Origin: Acinetobacter sp. ANC 4204
GTDB lineage: Bacteria > Pseudomonadota > Gammaproteobacteria > Pseudomonadales > Moraxellaceae
Reading direction: 5' to 3'
DNA: 64,000 nt
Assembly (NCBI RefSeq): GCF_002135205.1
Contig: NZ_NEFZ01000005.1
Span: forward strand, 1-64,000
A model generated the notes under the pieces. That model worked only from the letters and a program-made list of their open reading frames with translations. It ran no database searches and was not told the origin of the DNA. The stretch's first letter is position 1. Every line of letters begins with the position of its first letter. The position numbers and the translations under genes were made by a program. Of the stretch, positions 39,486-47,961 are shown piece after piece.

Positions 39486-39989
39486 ATGAAAATAATCATT
39501 GGCATCATTATTGGAATATTTTTAGTACTTATAGCGTTATTTACTTATTCTAAAATTCCTACGCCACAACACGCTGCAACGTTGAATCTTTTACAACAGT
39601 ATCTAATATTGCCACAGTACAGTCATGAGGCTGAGGGACGTAAGCTTCAATCTATTGAAATGATTGAGGATGAAGAATATAAATCAACTGAAGGGAATGA
39701 AGCCTCACTGTATCAACTTAAAGATCAGTGTAAGCTGACACTCGAAATTTATGGTGAATCATTCCAAAGCCAACGCAGTTTTTACTTTCATCAAAATAAA
39801 ATTCTACGAGCATTTGAAACACATTGGACCTATCCCAATGGGGGATTTTATGCTGAAGAGGGAAAGGCTCAAGCGTTTGCACGCCAACAAAGTTATTTTA
39901 TGCTCATGAATCCTGAAAATAGCGATACAAAGCGTACTTTGACTCACCTGCAACAATATTTCGATCCTAAATTTATTAAAAATTGTTAA
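39486..39989 (+). CDS. Hypothetical membrane-anchored protein
   Basis: 167 residues. The N-terminal stretch MKIIIGIIIGIFLVLIALFTY is one strong membrane segment with the rest outside the membrane. The soluble part has two Cys and an aromatic-rich centre (FYFHQNKILRAFETHW). Not recognised. Ends before a terminator shared with the convergent dehydrogenase gene. Confidence 0.62.
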   Translation: MKIIIGIIIGIFLVLIALFTYSKIPTPQHAATLNLLQQYLILPQYSHEAEGRKLQSIEMIEDEEYKSTEGNEASLYQLKDQCKLTLEIYGESFQSQRSFYFHQNKILRAFETHWTYPNGGFYAEEGKAQAFARQQSYFMLMNPENSDTKRTLTHLQQYFDPKFIKNC

Positions 39990-40036
39990 ATTTCTAATAT
40001 TTAAAAAATAGGATTAAAGCTAAACTTAAAAAGAAC

Positions 40037-40065
40037 TACAACGAAGAAGCCGTCACCTGACGGGC
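40037..40065. terminator. Bidirectional terminator
   Basis: ACAACGAA and TTCGTTGT form the base of a stem continued by GTCA/TGAC around CC, with GCC/GGGC pairing. It lies between convergent genes. Confidence 0.75.
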
Positions 40066-40087
40066 TTTTTCGTTGTCATCATTTGAT

Positions 40088-41044
40088 TTAATTCACCCGA
40101 CGGATTGGCTGTCCGGCTTGAAAAGCTTGAGCATTTTCCACCAACTGCTGCACCATGCGCTGGCGCGCATCAACACTGCCCCACGCACTGTGTGGCGTGA
40201 TGATTAAATTCGACAGACCAGCATCTAATAAAACATTGCCCTCTTTCGGTGGCTCAACGGTTAGTACATCAGTAGCAGCGCCCGTAATTTCACCCTGTTT
40301 TAATGCGTCTGCCAAAGCTGCTTCATTGACAATTCCACCCCGTGCACAATTAATTAAAAAGGCACTTTTTTTCATTTTTTTGAAAGCTTGAGCATCAATA
40401 AGGTTAAGCGTGTCATCGGTTAATGGACAATGCAGACTGATAAAATCTGATTGCGCTAGCAAATCATCAAAGCTCACTCGTGTTGAGTCAGCATGTGGAC
40501 GGTTCGGCAAATTGCCCACCAGAACCCGCATGCCGAAGGCTTCAGCGAGTTTAGCCACCGCCTGCCCCAATTCCCCATACCCTAAAATACCCAAGGTCTT
40601 ACTGGAAAGTTCAATAATTGGATAATCCAGTAGGCAAAACTGCGAAGCTTTATTCCATTCGCCCTGTTGCACTGCACGGTCGTATTGCAAGCATGAGGTT
40701 GCAAGATTGAGCATCAACATTAAAGTGTGCTGTGCCACTGCTGCCGTACCATAACCCTGACAATTACACACCACAACACCTTGTGCTTTGGCTTGCTGCA
40801 AATCAATGTTATTGCTGCCTGTGGCAGAGATTAAAATCAACTTTAACTGAGGGCATTGTTTTAAGGTATCGGCATCCACCATCACTTTGTTGCTAATAAT
40901 CACATCTACGTCTTGCACACGCGCAACAAGCGTCTCAGCATCGGTACTTGGGTAGAGGATCAGTTCATCAAAAACAGCATGCAGTGCTTGAAAGTCCAAA
41001 TCATTTTTATCTAAGGATGCATAATCTAAAAATACGGCTTTCAT
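40088..41044 (-). CDS. D-isomer-specific 2-hydroxyacid dehydrogenase
   Basis: 318 residues; an NAD(P)-dependent reductase of 2-oxoacids, of the glycerate/hydroxypyruvate type. The nucleotide motif is ILGYGELGQAVAKLA. The catalytic Arg is in NCARGGIVNEAAL, with a Glu in VEPP and His in ITPHSAW, the standard triad of this family. The exact substrate (hydroxypyruvate, glyoxylate or other) is not decided by sequence. The gene stands alone. Confidence 0.88.
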   Translation of the reverse strand: MKAVFLDYASLDKNDLDFQALHAVFDELILYPSTDAETLVARVQDVDVIISNKVMVDADTLKQCPQLKLILISATGSNNIDLQQAKAQGVVVCNCQGYGTAAVAQHTLMLMLNLATSCLQYDRAVQQGEWNKASQFCLLDYPIIELSSKTLGILGYGELGQAVAKLAEAFGMRVLVGNLPNRPHADSTRVSFDDLLAQSDFISLHCPLTDDTLNLIDAQAFKKMKKSAFLINCARGGIVNEAALADALKQGEITGAATDVLTVEPPKEGNVLLDAGLSNLIITPHSAWGSVDARQRMVQQLVENAQAFQAGQPIRRVN

Positions 41045-41160
41045 TACTCACGTCCTGTTGTTCTGCATAATGATAGAGCACTTATTTAAACCAACTCAAC
41101 CCCATTTTTCAATGTAAACACTGCCCTAACCACCTAAAAAAAGCCACCACACACAGAAAA

Positions 41161-41182
41161 AAGCCCGCTATTTAACGGGCTT
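41161..41182 (-). terminator. Terminator overlapping the end of the 41168 gene
   Basis: Arms AAGCCCG (41161-41167) and CGGGCTT (41176-41182); on the minus strand a T6 tract follows. The stop codon of the small gene lies in the loop, so its last codons form part of the stem. Confidence 0.8.
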
Positions 41183-41371
41183 ATTACGATGAATACGAAT
41201 AGAAATACTGATCTGTTTAATCACATAAAACGTCAGGATCAGCAGAAGAACCAAGCCACCACCGAATGTCAGATAGGCGGGGTCTAAACTTTGTGCCAGT
41301 ACGCTTTGGGATGTTGAAATAAACAATAATGTTATAAATACAGCCGACCAATGTCTTTGCATTGCTTCCAC
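41168..41371 (-). CDS. Small membrane protein, 67 residues
   Basis: A signal-like N-terminus (SAVFITLLFISTSQSVLAQ) is followed by a short linker and a second hydrophobic segment (LTFGGGLVLLLILTFYVI), then a basic tail. It may be an exported single-span protein. Not recognised. The dedicated terminator overlapping its stop supports that it is a real gene. Confidence 0.55.
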   Translation of the reverse strand: MEAMQRHWSAVFITLLFISTSQSVLAQSLDPAYLTFGGGLVLLLILTFYVIKQISISIRIHRNKPVK

Positions 41372-41495
41372 CCTATTTGATCTTTATCCGTATTGTTTAA
41401 AATATAAACAATAGTTTCATATTAAACCAAATAGGACGGAAAACAAGAGCTTGGCTTTAGACCAAAGCCCTATATGAATAAATCACATGAGCACA

Positions 41496-42803
41496 TCATA
41501 GAAACACATCTGATTCAGTATCGCTTGAGACTAAAAACTGCGCTGTTTCTGGAATATCCTCGACCAAATCAAAGCCACCATATTCATCACAGCTAAAGTT
41601 AAACTGCTTATAGCTAATCAGATAATAATCACTGTATTTTTTCATTAACAATGGATGCATTCCAGCGCTTAATTCGGCTTGTTCATGTACCAATTTCATG
41701 ATCTGTCTGTCATTCATGACGATGGTATAACGCATGTCGTTATAGTAAATATGTACTAACCCATTGCCCTTGGCAAAAATCGGCAGCAGAAACTTATGAT
41801 TCAGTGCAATGGCATCTGGTGCATAGCTTTCAATTTTCTGACTGATCATATTGAACACTAAACCATGTCCAAAATTATCCATCAACTGACAGCTACTTTC
41901 TTGTGGCAAATTGACTTGAATGCCCAGTTTCAGTAGATCGGTCTGGCTCACTTGTCGATTACTGAGTAACTCACGGATAATACTTTGCTTGAGTTTGCTA
42001 TCAAAAAACTGACCATCTAACTCAAGGTCATTATTTTTCAGAATGCGTCCCAAAGAAAAGCGGTGACGTGGCAACAAGTTTTCGATCACTTTCCGGTAAT
42101 AAAACTTGCTGTTCTTTTTCACTTCACGAATTTTTTTATAAAAATACGGCGCATCAAACTCATGACGTAGAAAGTCATGTAGCAAATCTGAACTGGCTAA
42201 AACGGCAATCGCATCATGCCCTGTAAAAGGTAAGTTCAGGGTTTTCAGGTTCGGCACGACCGTTTGTAATTTTTCATAGTGCGCACGGTCTTCAGGGCAG
42301 TAAGGGTCATAAATAACGATGTATTCACACTCTGCCGAGACATCCTTCGGCTGTACCTGCATGTCATGGTTCAGCTCAGGCTGATAGAACATGTTATAGC
42401 GGTTATCTGTCACCTGTTCAGGGTCGATCGAATACTGCGGCACCAAGGCCACCACGCGCTTAAATCCAAGCAGCTTTGAGTATTTAATCGCGGCATAGCC
42501 CCCCATTGACCCTGCATAGGCAATACGGGTTTGAAAGGGCGCAATCCAAGCGCGAATCGCGTCCAACATGGCCACCATCGAAGACTCTGGAAACCATGAC
42601 TTTTGTTTTGGCATAATGCCAACCACATTGAAGCCAAACTTCGCCAGCGACTTTTCTGCATTGATCGACGTTCCCTTGGCACGGGTAATCAGGTCGCCAA
42701 AAGAGAAAATAAGTTCGTCCGATGAACCCTGTAAAAAAATGACACGAATCTGTTCATCTTCAAAAATAATTTGTTTCGCCATGTCCATGCTGAGAGATTT
42801 CAT
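41496..42803 (-). CDS. Putative alpha/beta-hydrolase-like protein, unknown
   Basis: 435 residues. The N-terminal half has a Ser nucleophile elbow GSMGGYAA at about 98-105, YDPYCPEDRAHYE after strand 6 for an acidic residue, and LPFTGHDAI for a His; this fits an alpha/beta-hydrolase triad. The C-terminal 220 residues are not recognised; they include a basic RKVIENLLPRHRF region and a beta-rich end. No signal peptide. Possible roles include a thioesterase/esterase or a sugar-acetyl modifying enzyme, but nothing in the sequence settles it. Divergent from the methyltransferase gene. Confidence 0.65.
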   Translation of the reverse strand: MKSLSMDMAKQIIFEDEQIRVIFLQGSSDELIFSFGDLITRAKGTSINAEKSLAKFGFNVVGIMPKQKSWFPESSMVAMLDAIRAWIAPFQTRIAYAGSMGGYAAIKYSKLLGFKRVVALVPQYSIDPEQVTDNRYNMFYQPELNHDMQVQPKDVSAECEYIVIYDPYCPEDRAHYEKLQTVVPNLKTLNLPFTGHDAIAVLASSDLLHDFLRHEFDAPYFYKKIREVKKNSKFYYRKVIENLLPRHRFSLGRILKNNDLELDGQFFDSKLKQSIIRELLSNRQVSQTDLLKLGIQVNLPQESSCQLMDNFGHGLVFNMISQKIESYAPDAIALNHKFLLPIFAKGNGLVHIYYNDMRYTIVMNDRQIMKLVHEQAELSAGMHPLLMKKYSDYYLISYKQFNFSCDEYGGFDLVEDIPETAQFLVSSDTESDVFL

Positions 42804-42904
42804 TCCTATAAAGTGAGGTCATGTTCGTTCCATACAGCATAAGCGATTTCATCGAACCAAATGTGTTATTTTATAGATGCAGAGCAGATAAAAAAGCGCA
42901 AAAT

Positions 42905-43684
42905 ATGACACAATTACTCCATCCTGCGGCACAACACGGGTTTAGCGCAGCTGCTGAACTTTATCAACAAGTGCGTCCAAGTTATCCACAAGAGATCCAT
43001 GCGTGGCTCACCGAGCAACTGCATTTAAACACAGATTCACATGTGATTGATCTTGCCTCGGGTACAGGTAAGTTTCTGCCTTATCTGATTCCACATAGTG
43101 GACAGCTCACTGCCATCGAACCTGTCGCCGAAATGTTGGCTCAGCTCAAACTGGCTTATCCACAGGTGGAAACTTTACAAGCCTTTAGTGACCATATTCC
43201 CCTGCCTTCGCAAAGCATTGATGCCGTTTTATCTGCGCAGGCCTTCCACTGGTTTGCCAACATGGACAGTTTAAAGGAAATCCATCGTGTCCTAAAACCG
43301 CAAGGGCATTTGGGCTTGGTCTGGAATCAACGCGATACTCAAGTCAACTGGGTCAATGCTCTGGCAGAACGACTTGCTCCTTTAGAAGGAGATACCCCAC
43401 GTTATCATAGCGGGCTATGGCAAAAAGTTTTTGAACATCAAACCTTATTTCAGCTTAAAAGCTTGCATCAGTTTGCACAGCAGCAAACAGGTACAGTGGA
43501 GCAAGTTGTGTCAAAACGTCTCCTTTCGACCAGTTTTATTGCCGCAATGCCTACGGAGCAACAACAGGATTTAAAACATCAGTTTGAACAAATTGTGCTG
43601 CAGTACACGGGCAAACAGCCACAGGACGAAATCAGTTTTCCTTACATCACCTATGCCTATCACTTTCAAAAAATAGCAGAATAA
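42905..43684 (+). CDS. Class I SAM-dependent methyltransferase
   Basis: 259 residues from the ATG at 42905. SAM motif I is VIDLASGTGKFLPYL, followed by a Glu in AIEPVAEM and the post-motif LSAQAFHWF, as in UbiE/Coq5-like and trans-aconitate methyltransferase-like (Methyltransf_11) proteins. The substrate is unknown. The frame is open further upstream, but those 28 residues do not look conserved. It runs 12 bases ahead of the lipoprotein gene. Confidence 0.82.
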   Translation: MTQLLHPAAQHGFSAAAELYQQVRPSYPQEIHAWLTEQLHLNTDSHVIDLASGTGKFLPYLIPHSGQLTAIEPVAEMLAQLKLAYPQVETLQAFSDHIPLPSQSIDAVLSAQAFHWFANMDSLKEIHRVLKPQGHLGLVWNQRDTQVNWVNALAERLAPLEGDTPRYHSGLWQKVFEHQTLFQLKSLHQFAQQQTGTVEQVVSKRLLSTSFIAAMPTEQQQDLKHQFEQIVLQYTGKQPQDEISFPYITYAYHFQKIAE

Positions 43685-43696
43685 TAGGACACCGAC

Positions 43697-44257
43697 ATGA
43701 ACCCAAATACCCTTTCATTGAAACAGGTTCTACTGCCGCTTGTTTTAGGTGGCAGTTTAATCCTGACAGGTTGTAACAAGGCCGATGAACGTGCTGAGCA
43801 AGACACGCTTTCGAGCGATGATAAAGTTCTGCAAGAACTCAGCTCCGAACCCGTTAAAAACTTTGCTCAAACAGCTGATGATCCACACGATATTACGCTC
43901 TTGGTCGACTATGACCAACGCTTTAGCAGCATGAGTGACGAAATGGAAGATGAGCTCATCAAAATGCGCGAAGCAGGTACACTGACAAATGAGTTTGCAA
44001 AAACGCGTAAACAAGACAACATTCAGTCTGCGCTGAATATGCTGAAAGAGCTGGATTTGAAAACAGAGCAAGGACGCTACATTCAAACTTTGATGTACCA
44101 ATATTGGGACAACCAAGCCAAAATTATCCAGAATAAAAATGCTACGCCAGAGCAGAACGTGAAAGGTCTTGGTGAACTTATTCATGCTCAAGAACAGCTT
44201 GAGCACTGGCAGTCGCAATACTCTAAGCAAAAAGATACAACAGCTACAGGCTACTAA
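43697..44257 (+). CDS. Putative lipoprotein, unknown
   Basis: 186 residues. A signal peptide ends in the lipobox LILTGC at Cys26. The mature part is acidic and helical (NMLKELDLKTEQGRYIQTL region) without further Cys. Unrecognised. It may be co-transcribed with the methyltransferase gene. Confidence 0.7.
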   Translation: MNPNTLSLKQVLLPLVLGGSLILTGCNKADERAEQDTLSSDDKVLQELSSEPVKNFAQTADDPHDITLLVDYDQRFSSMSDEMEDELIKMREAGTLTNEFAKTRKQDNIQSALNMLKELDLKTEQGRYIQTLMYQYWDNQAKIIQNKNATPEQNVKGLGELIHAQEQLEHWQSQYSKQKDTTATGY

Positions 44258-44270
44258 GTGACAAAAAAAA

Positions 44271-44286
44271 GGGATCACTCGATCCC
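44271..44286 (-). terminator. Terminator of the GFA gene
   Basis: GGGATC (44271-44276) and GATCCC (44281-44286) around ACTC. On the minus strand T8 follows, 18 bases after the GFA stop. Confidence 0.85.
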
Positions 44287-44304
44287 CTGAATTCAAGTAA
44301 TGAA

Positions 44305-44715
44305 CTACGGGCGCTCTGCATATTGTGGCAATGCATCACAAATGTTGTCCCACTCAGCTTGAGATGCCACAAAAATATGTTGCGTCGGCTTTTGCGCTAA
44401 AGGGGTATCTAAAGTGCCAATACGCAAACGGTAAAAGTCAGGAGTGTCGGCCTTAATGCTGATAATCGGTGAACCACAGTTGCCACAGAAACAGCGCTCT
44501 GTGCCTGCACTCGATGCATATTTTTTCACAACATCCTGACCAGACGTCAGTTTGAAATCCGCCTTAGCAATCGGTGCATTGGTTGCATAGGCGGTTCCAT
44601 TGGCCTTGCGACATTTTTGACAATGGCATTGGACAATATCGCCAATCGGCCCATCAATTTGATAAGTTACTGCACCGCATAGGCAACTGCCCACATACTG
44701 CTGAAGATCTGACAT
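44305..44715 (-). CDS. GFA/CENP-V family (Mss4-like) zinc-binding protein
   Basis: 136 residues. Zinc-binding Cys of the GFA fold: CLCGAVTY, CHCQKCRK, and CFCGNCGSP. Family members are named after glutathione-dependent formaldehyde activation, but most have no proven substrate. Two ATG codons are adjacent (44718 and 44715); the AAGGAG site is seven bases from the second, so I chose that. Stands alone. Confidence 0.88.
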   Translation of the reverse strand: MSDLQQYVGSCLCGAVTYQIDGPIGDIVQCHCQKCRKANGTAYATNAPIAKADFKLTSGQDVVKKYASSAGTERCFCGNCGSPIISIKADTPDFYRLRIGTLDTPLAQKPTQHIFVASQAEWDNICDALPQYAERP

Positions 44716-44773
44716 CATGATGCTCCTTGAATTTTTTATTCAAATTAGCACAGCTGATTTTCAGTTGCATTGC

Positions 44774-45985
44774 TTATGGCGATTTTTTTGCCACATTCAA
44801 ATACTGCAAAACCCCATTACCCGCGGCACGTCCCGTTGCAAAACATGCAGTGAGTAAGTAGCCCCCTGTCGGTGCATCCCAGTCCAACATTTCCCCACAT
44901 AAAAAAACGGCGGGATTAGATTTTAATTGCAACTGCGAACTCAGCACTTCACGGCGCACACCACCTGCACAACTAATTGCTTCTTCAATCGGACGAAAAC
45001 CAGTTAAAGGAATCTGGAGTTGCTTAATCTGCTGAGCCAGTTGTTCAGGGTGATTCCAGTGTTCTTTTGCAACCAACTCACGTACTAAATTTGCCTTGGC
45101 TGCATCTAAACCAGCTTTACGCCAAACATTACTTAACGACTGTTTTTTCGTGGCTTTCAACCGTACAGCCAATTCGTGAACCGTGACATCAGGCAGTAAA
45201 TCAAGCGTTAACACTAAAGACTGTTGTTGCTTCTGCTGTGCGCGAAGCGCTCGTCCTTGCTTATAGACCAAACCACTTTCTAGACCGTAATGGGTGATCA
45301 CGATATCGCCCATACTTTTTTCTGTATCACCCACCCATGCTGCGATACGTTTCAGGGGTTGACCGAAAACGGGTTGCATGTAGCTTGACCATTCATGTTC
45401 TACCCCAGCATTACTGGCTTGAAAAGGTTCAATTTCATCGCCATCCAACCAATCTTGCCATGCACCATCACTACCGAGCTGAGACCATGACACTGCTCCA
45501 CAGGCCAAGACAATGGCATCATAGCTCTGGCTGTGTACTTGATCACTGACCAAAGACTTGATTTCAAGCGTATGCTCTTTGAGGCTGAGGCATTGATGAC
45601 GATAATGAAACTTGATGCCTAATCCAACCAAGCGTTTCAACCATGCACGTAATAAAGGCGCGGTTTTCATTTCAATCGGGAAAATACGCCCAGACGTTCC
45701 AACATAGGACTCAATGCCTAAACCTTTCATCCATGCTTGAATCCATGCGGCATCCCACTCACGAATCCAAGGCGCCAACCATTCGGCTTGATCATAACGA
45801 CCGATAAACTGCTCCACAGGTTCTGCATGAGAGATATTCAGTCCTGTTTTACCCGCCATCAGGAACTTACGTGCAGCTGATGGTTTTTGTTCAAATACAT
45901 CGACCTGAACATCATATTGGCTCAACACCTCTGCCGCCATCAAACCTGCTGGGCCCGCCCCAATAATTGCAATACGCTTTGGCAT
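44774..45985 (-). CDS. HI0933/BaiN-family flavoprotein (TIGR03862-like)
   Basis: 403 residues with an N-terminal FAD motif AIIGAGPAGLMAAEVL and the family segments ARKFLMAGKTGLNISH, VLACGAVSW and a C-terminal CGEMLDWDAPTGGYLLTACF (partly quoted). The role of this oxidoreductase family is poorly defined. The gene starts three bases after the trmB stop, so the two form an operon. Confidence 0.85.
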   Translation of the reverse strand: MPKRIAIIGAGPAGLMAAEVLSQYDVQVDVFEQKPSAARKFLMAGKTGLNISHAEPVEQFIGRYDQAEWLAPWIREWDAAWIQAWMKGLGIESYVGTSGRIFPIEMKTAPLLRAWLKRLVGLGIKFHYRHQCLSLKEHTLEIKSLVSDQVHSQSYDAIVLACGAVSWSQLGSDGAWQDWLDGDEIEPFQASNAGVEHEWSSYMQPVFGQPLKRIAAWVGDTEKSMGDIVITHYGLESGLVYKQGRALRAQQKQQQSLVLTLDLLPDVTVHELAVRLKATKKQSLSNVWRKAGLDAAKANLVRELVAKEHWNHPEQLAQQIKQLQIPLTGFRPIEEAISCAGGVRREVLSSQLQLKSNPAVFLCGEMLDWDAPTGGYLLTACFATGRAAGNGVLQYLNVAKKSP

Positions 45986-45988
45986 GGT

Positions 45989-46642
45989 TTATTCAGCTTG
46001 ATCTGAAGATTGCGCCTGTGGGTTCAGACCTTGCAAAGCCTGAAACACGTCAAAACGTGTGCAATACCCTTCAGGTTTGGTGATGATCAACTGTTGGCAG
46101 AGCTCGCCTCGTTCTAAATATTTAATTTCAAAATGCGTACGTGCAGAATGACCCGCAATGCGTTCTTTCACAAACGGTAATTTCCATACCTCAATCAACT
46201 GTTGCTGTGCTTCTTCGATATATTCTGGAATATTGCTGGCTAGAGTGATTTGTCCACCCACTTGTAAACGTGAAATCAGAAATTCAAAAAATGGCATATT
46301 CAACCAGCGCTGCGCAGGATTATGCGGTTCAGGATTCGGATAAAGAATAAAGAACTGCTCAACTTGCTGTGGCTGCAAAGCATGCACCACCCACGGCAGA
46401 GCATCGGCATGTACCAGTTGTAAATTCTGCTGACCTTCCAAGCCATGTTGTTTCTGCATCGCCACAAACTTTTCACGGGTTCGCTCAACCGCAATCAGCT
46501 TTTTCTCAGGGTGATTGGCCGTAAACAATAAGGCATGTTTACCCTTACCTGCCCCAATTTCCACACAAATAGGATCACGGCTGATCATTTTGAAATCACG
46601 AGGAGCTTGCATACGCTGGGCTTGAAATTGACGAATTGGCAT
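45989..46642 (-). CDS. trmB: tRNA (guanine-N7-)-methyltransferase TrmB
   Basis: Methylates G46 in the variable loop of tRNAs using SAM. The 217 residues have the family motif CVEIGAGKGKHALLF, a following AVERTREKFVAMQ, the NPEPHNPAQRW segment (the usual DPWPKKRH position, with variation) and a late ERIAGHSARTHFEIKY. First gene of a two-gene operon with the BaiN-like gene; divergent from yacG. The atypical PEPHNPAQR motif makes it a somewhat diverged TrmB. Confidence 0.85.
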   Translation of the reverse strand: MPIRQFQAQRMQAPRDFKMISRDPICVEIGAGKGKHALLFTANHPEKKLIAVERTREKFVAMQKQHGLEGQQNLQLVHADALPWVVHALQPQQVEQFFILYPNPEPHNPAQRWLNMPFFEFLISRLQVGGQITLASNIPEYIEEAQQQLIEVWKLPFVKERIAGHSARTHFEIKYLERGELCQQLIITKPEGYCTRFDVFQALQGLNPQAQSSDQAE

Positions 46643-46733
46643 AATCAGATCAAACTAAGAAAAAACCGCATCAGTCTAACAACTGCCAACGTTTTTGCCT
46701 ATTTCAATCCGAAAATTTTATCTGGAGCACATC

Positions 46734-46907
46734 ATGCCACATACGTTTCCATGCCCGCGCTGTGGTGAAATGAGCCAATGGGAAGATAACGCCTTTCGTC
46801 CTTTTTGTTCAGAGCGTTGTAAGCTAATTGACTTAGGCGCATGGGCAAACGATGAATATCGCCTCCCAACACAAGATGCTCCACAGGCCGATAATTCTGA
46901 AGAATAG
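46734..46907 (+). CDS. yacG: DNA gyrase inhibitor YacG
   Basis: A 57-residue zinc protein that binds GyrB and inhibits gyrase in E. coli. The four Cys ligands are in FPCPRCGE and [15 protein letters not shown], followed by WANDEYRLP, the typical YacG end. The ATG at 46734 has GGAG seven bases upstream; the frame extending back to 46695 was rejected because its extra residues are not YacG-like. Confidence 0.93.
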   Translation: MPHTFPCPRCGEMSQWEDNAFRPFCSERCKLIDLGAWANDEYRLPTQDAPQADNSEE

Positions 46908-46976
46908 TCTGCCTTATTTCATGATATTTTTCATATTTTGATGAGAATTGTTCACCATTTAATTGATCAATATTTA

Positions 46977-47004
46977 TTCAAAAATAATATTCTTCATCTA
47001 TAAT
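46977..47004 (+). promoter_or_regulatory. Candidate promoter of the 47075 gene
   Basis: TATAAT at 46999-47004, with TTCAAA 16 bases upstream (46977-46982). The surrounding AT-rich DNA from 46908 to 47074 holds no gene. Confidence 0.4.
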
Positions 47005-47074
47005 CCTCCTTAGGTTTTTTACTCACTCACATTTGAATAAATCATAAAAATAAACCTTATAGGAGGAGGAAAAG

Positions 47075-47254
47075 ATGAATCTACTCAGTAAAATTATTGT
47101 GATTATTGCGTCTTTACTTTCGGTCAGTAGCTTGATGTTTGGCATCTATATACAAGATCTGTTGATCCTTTCGGTTGGACTCTTATTCGCCTTATTCTCC
47201 ATCGTGTTTTCTCTCGAAACTCAACACATTTTGAATAATCCATTTCGAAAATAA
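47075..47254 (+). CDS. 59-residue two-span membrane protein
   Basis: MNLLSKIIVIIASLLSVSSL begins a first hydrophobic segment; a second (LILSVGLLFALFSIVF) follows after a short polar turn, and the end is ETQHILNNPFRK. A strong AGGAGGAGGA site lies four to five bases before the ATG. A candidate promoter and a perfect terminator flank it, which supports a real gene. No family recognised; too small for standard ORF cut-offs. Confidence 0.6.
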   Translation: MNLLSKIIVIIASLLSVSSLMFGIYIQDLLILSVGLLFALFSIVFSLETQHILNNPFRK

Positions 47255-47258
47255 AAAA

Positions 47259-47281
47259 GTCAGCACCAGCTGACTTTTTTA
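47259..47281. terminator. Bidirectional terminator after the 47075 gene
   Basis: GTCAGC (47259-47264) and GCTGAC (47269-47274) around ACCA, with an A6 run before and T7 after. Serves the 47075 gene and the convergent MBL-fold gene. Confidence 0.88.
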
Positions 47282-47304
47282 TTTTCAACTAGACAGCGAA
47301 ACAC

Positions 47305-47949
47305 TTAGCCTGCTTTTCCTGCCACAAAAGGGTTATGTTGTTTTTCAAAGCCGATGGTACTGATTGGGCCATGTCCTGAAATAAACTGTGTCTCATCAGG
47401 TAAGCTAAAGCATTCGCGCTGAATAGAGTCAATCAACTGCTGATGATTACCACGCGGAAAGTCGGTACGACCTATTGAGCCTTTAAACAACACATCGCCT
47501 GTCCACAGTAATCCATAGTTCTTATTATAAAACATCACATGACCAGGAGTATGCCCAGGGGCAAAACGCACTTCAAACTCTTCATTTCCCAGTTTAAGAA
47601 CTTCCCCGCCTTCAAGCCATGTCGTGACATCTACCTTTTCTGGAATAGGAAAACCATAACGCTGCGAAACTTCTTGGATCATATCCAACCAAAAAGCATC
47701 TTCTTTATGCGGGCCAATCACAGGGACATCCCACAGTTTTTTTAATGCACCCACAGCACCCGCATGATCTAAATGTCCATGCGTCAACCACAGCGCTTTT
47801 ACTGTCAGACCCAACGCTTCGATTTCAGCTTTAAGTTTCTCAGGCTCTCCACCTGCATCAATTAAAATTGCTTCTTTACTGTCACTGTCCCAAACAATCG
47901 AACAGTTCTGCTGAAATGCCGTTACAGGCACAATTTTAACTTGCAACAT
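47305..47949 (-). CDS. MBL-fold hydrolase, YcbL/glyoxalase II-like
   Basis: 214 residues with the metal motif LTHGHLDHAGAV, a later His in APGHTPGHVMFY, GDVLFKGSIGRTDFP (bridging Asp) and SGHGPIS (last His). The compact size and GDVLF-x-GSIGRTD motif place it in the type II glyoxalase/YcbL group. It starts 12 bases after hemH ends on the same strand. Its substrate (S-lactoylglutathione or another thioester) is not certain. Confidence 0.88.
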   Translation of the reverse strand: MLQVKIVPVTAFQQNCSIVWDSDSKEAILIDAGGEPEKLKAEIEALGLTVKALWLTHGHLDHAGAVGALKKLWDVPVIGPHKEDAFWLDMIQEVSQRYGFPIPEKVDVTTWLEGGEVLKLGNEEFEVRFAPGHTPGHVMFYNKNYGLLWTGDVLFKGSIGRTDFPRGNHQQLIDSIQRECFSLPDETQFISGHGPISTIGFEKQHNPFVAGKAG

Positions 47950-47961
47950 AGCGTGTCAACC

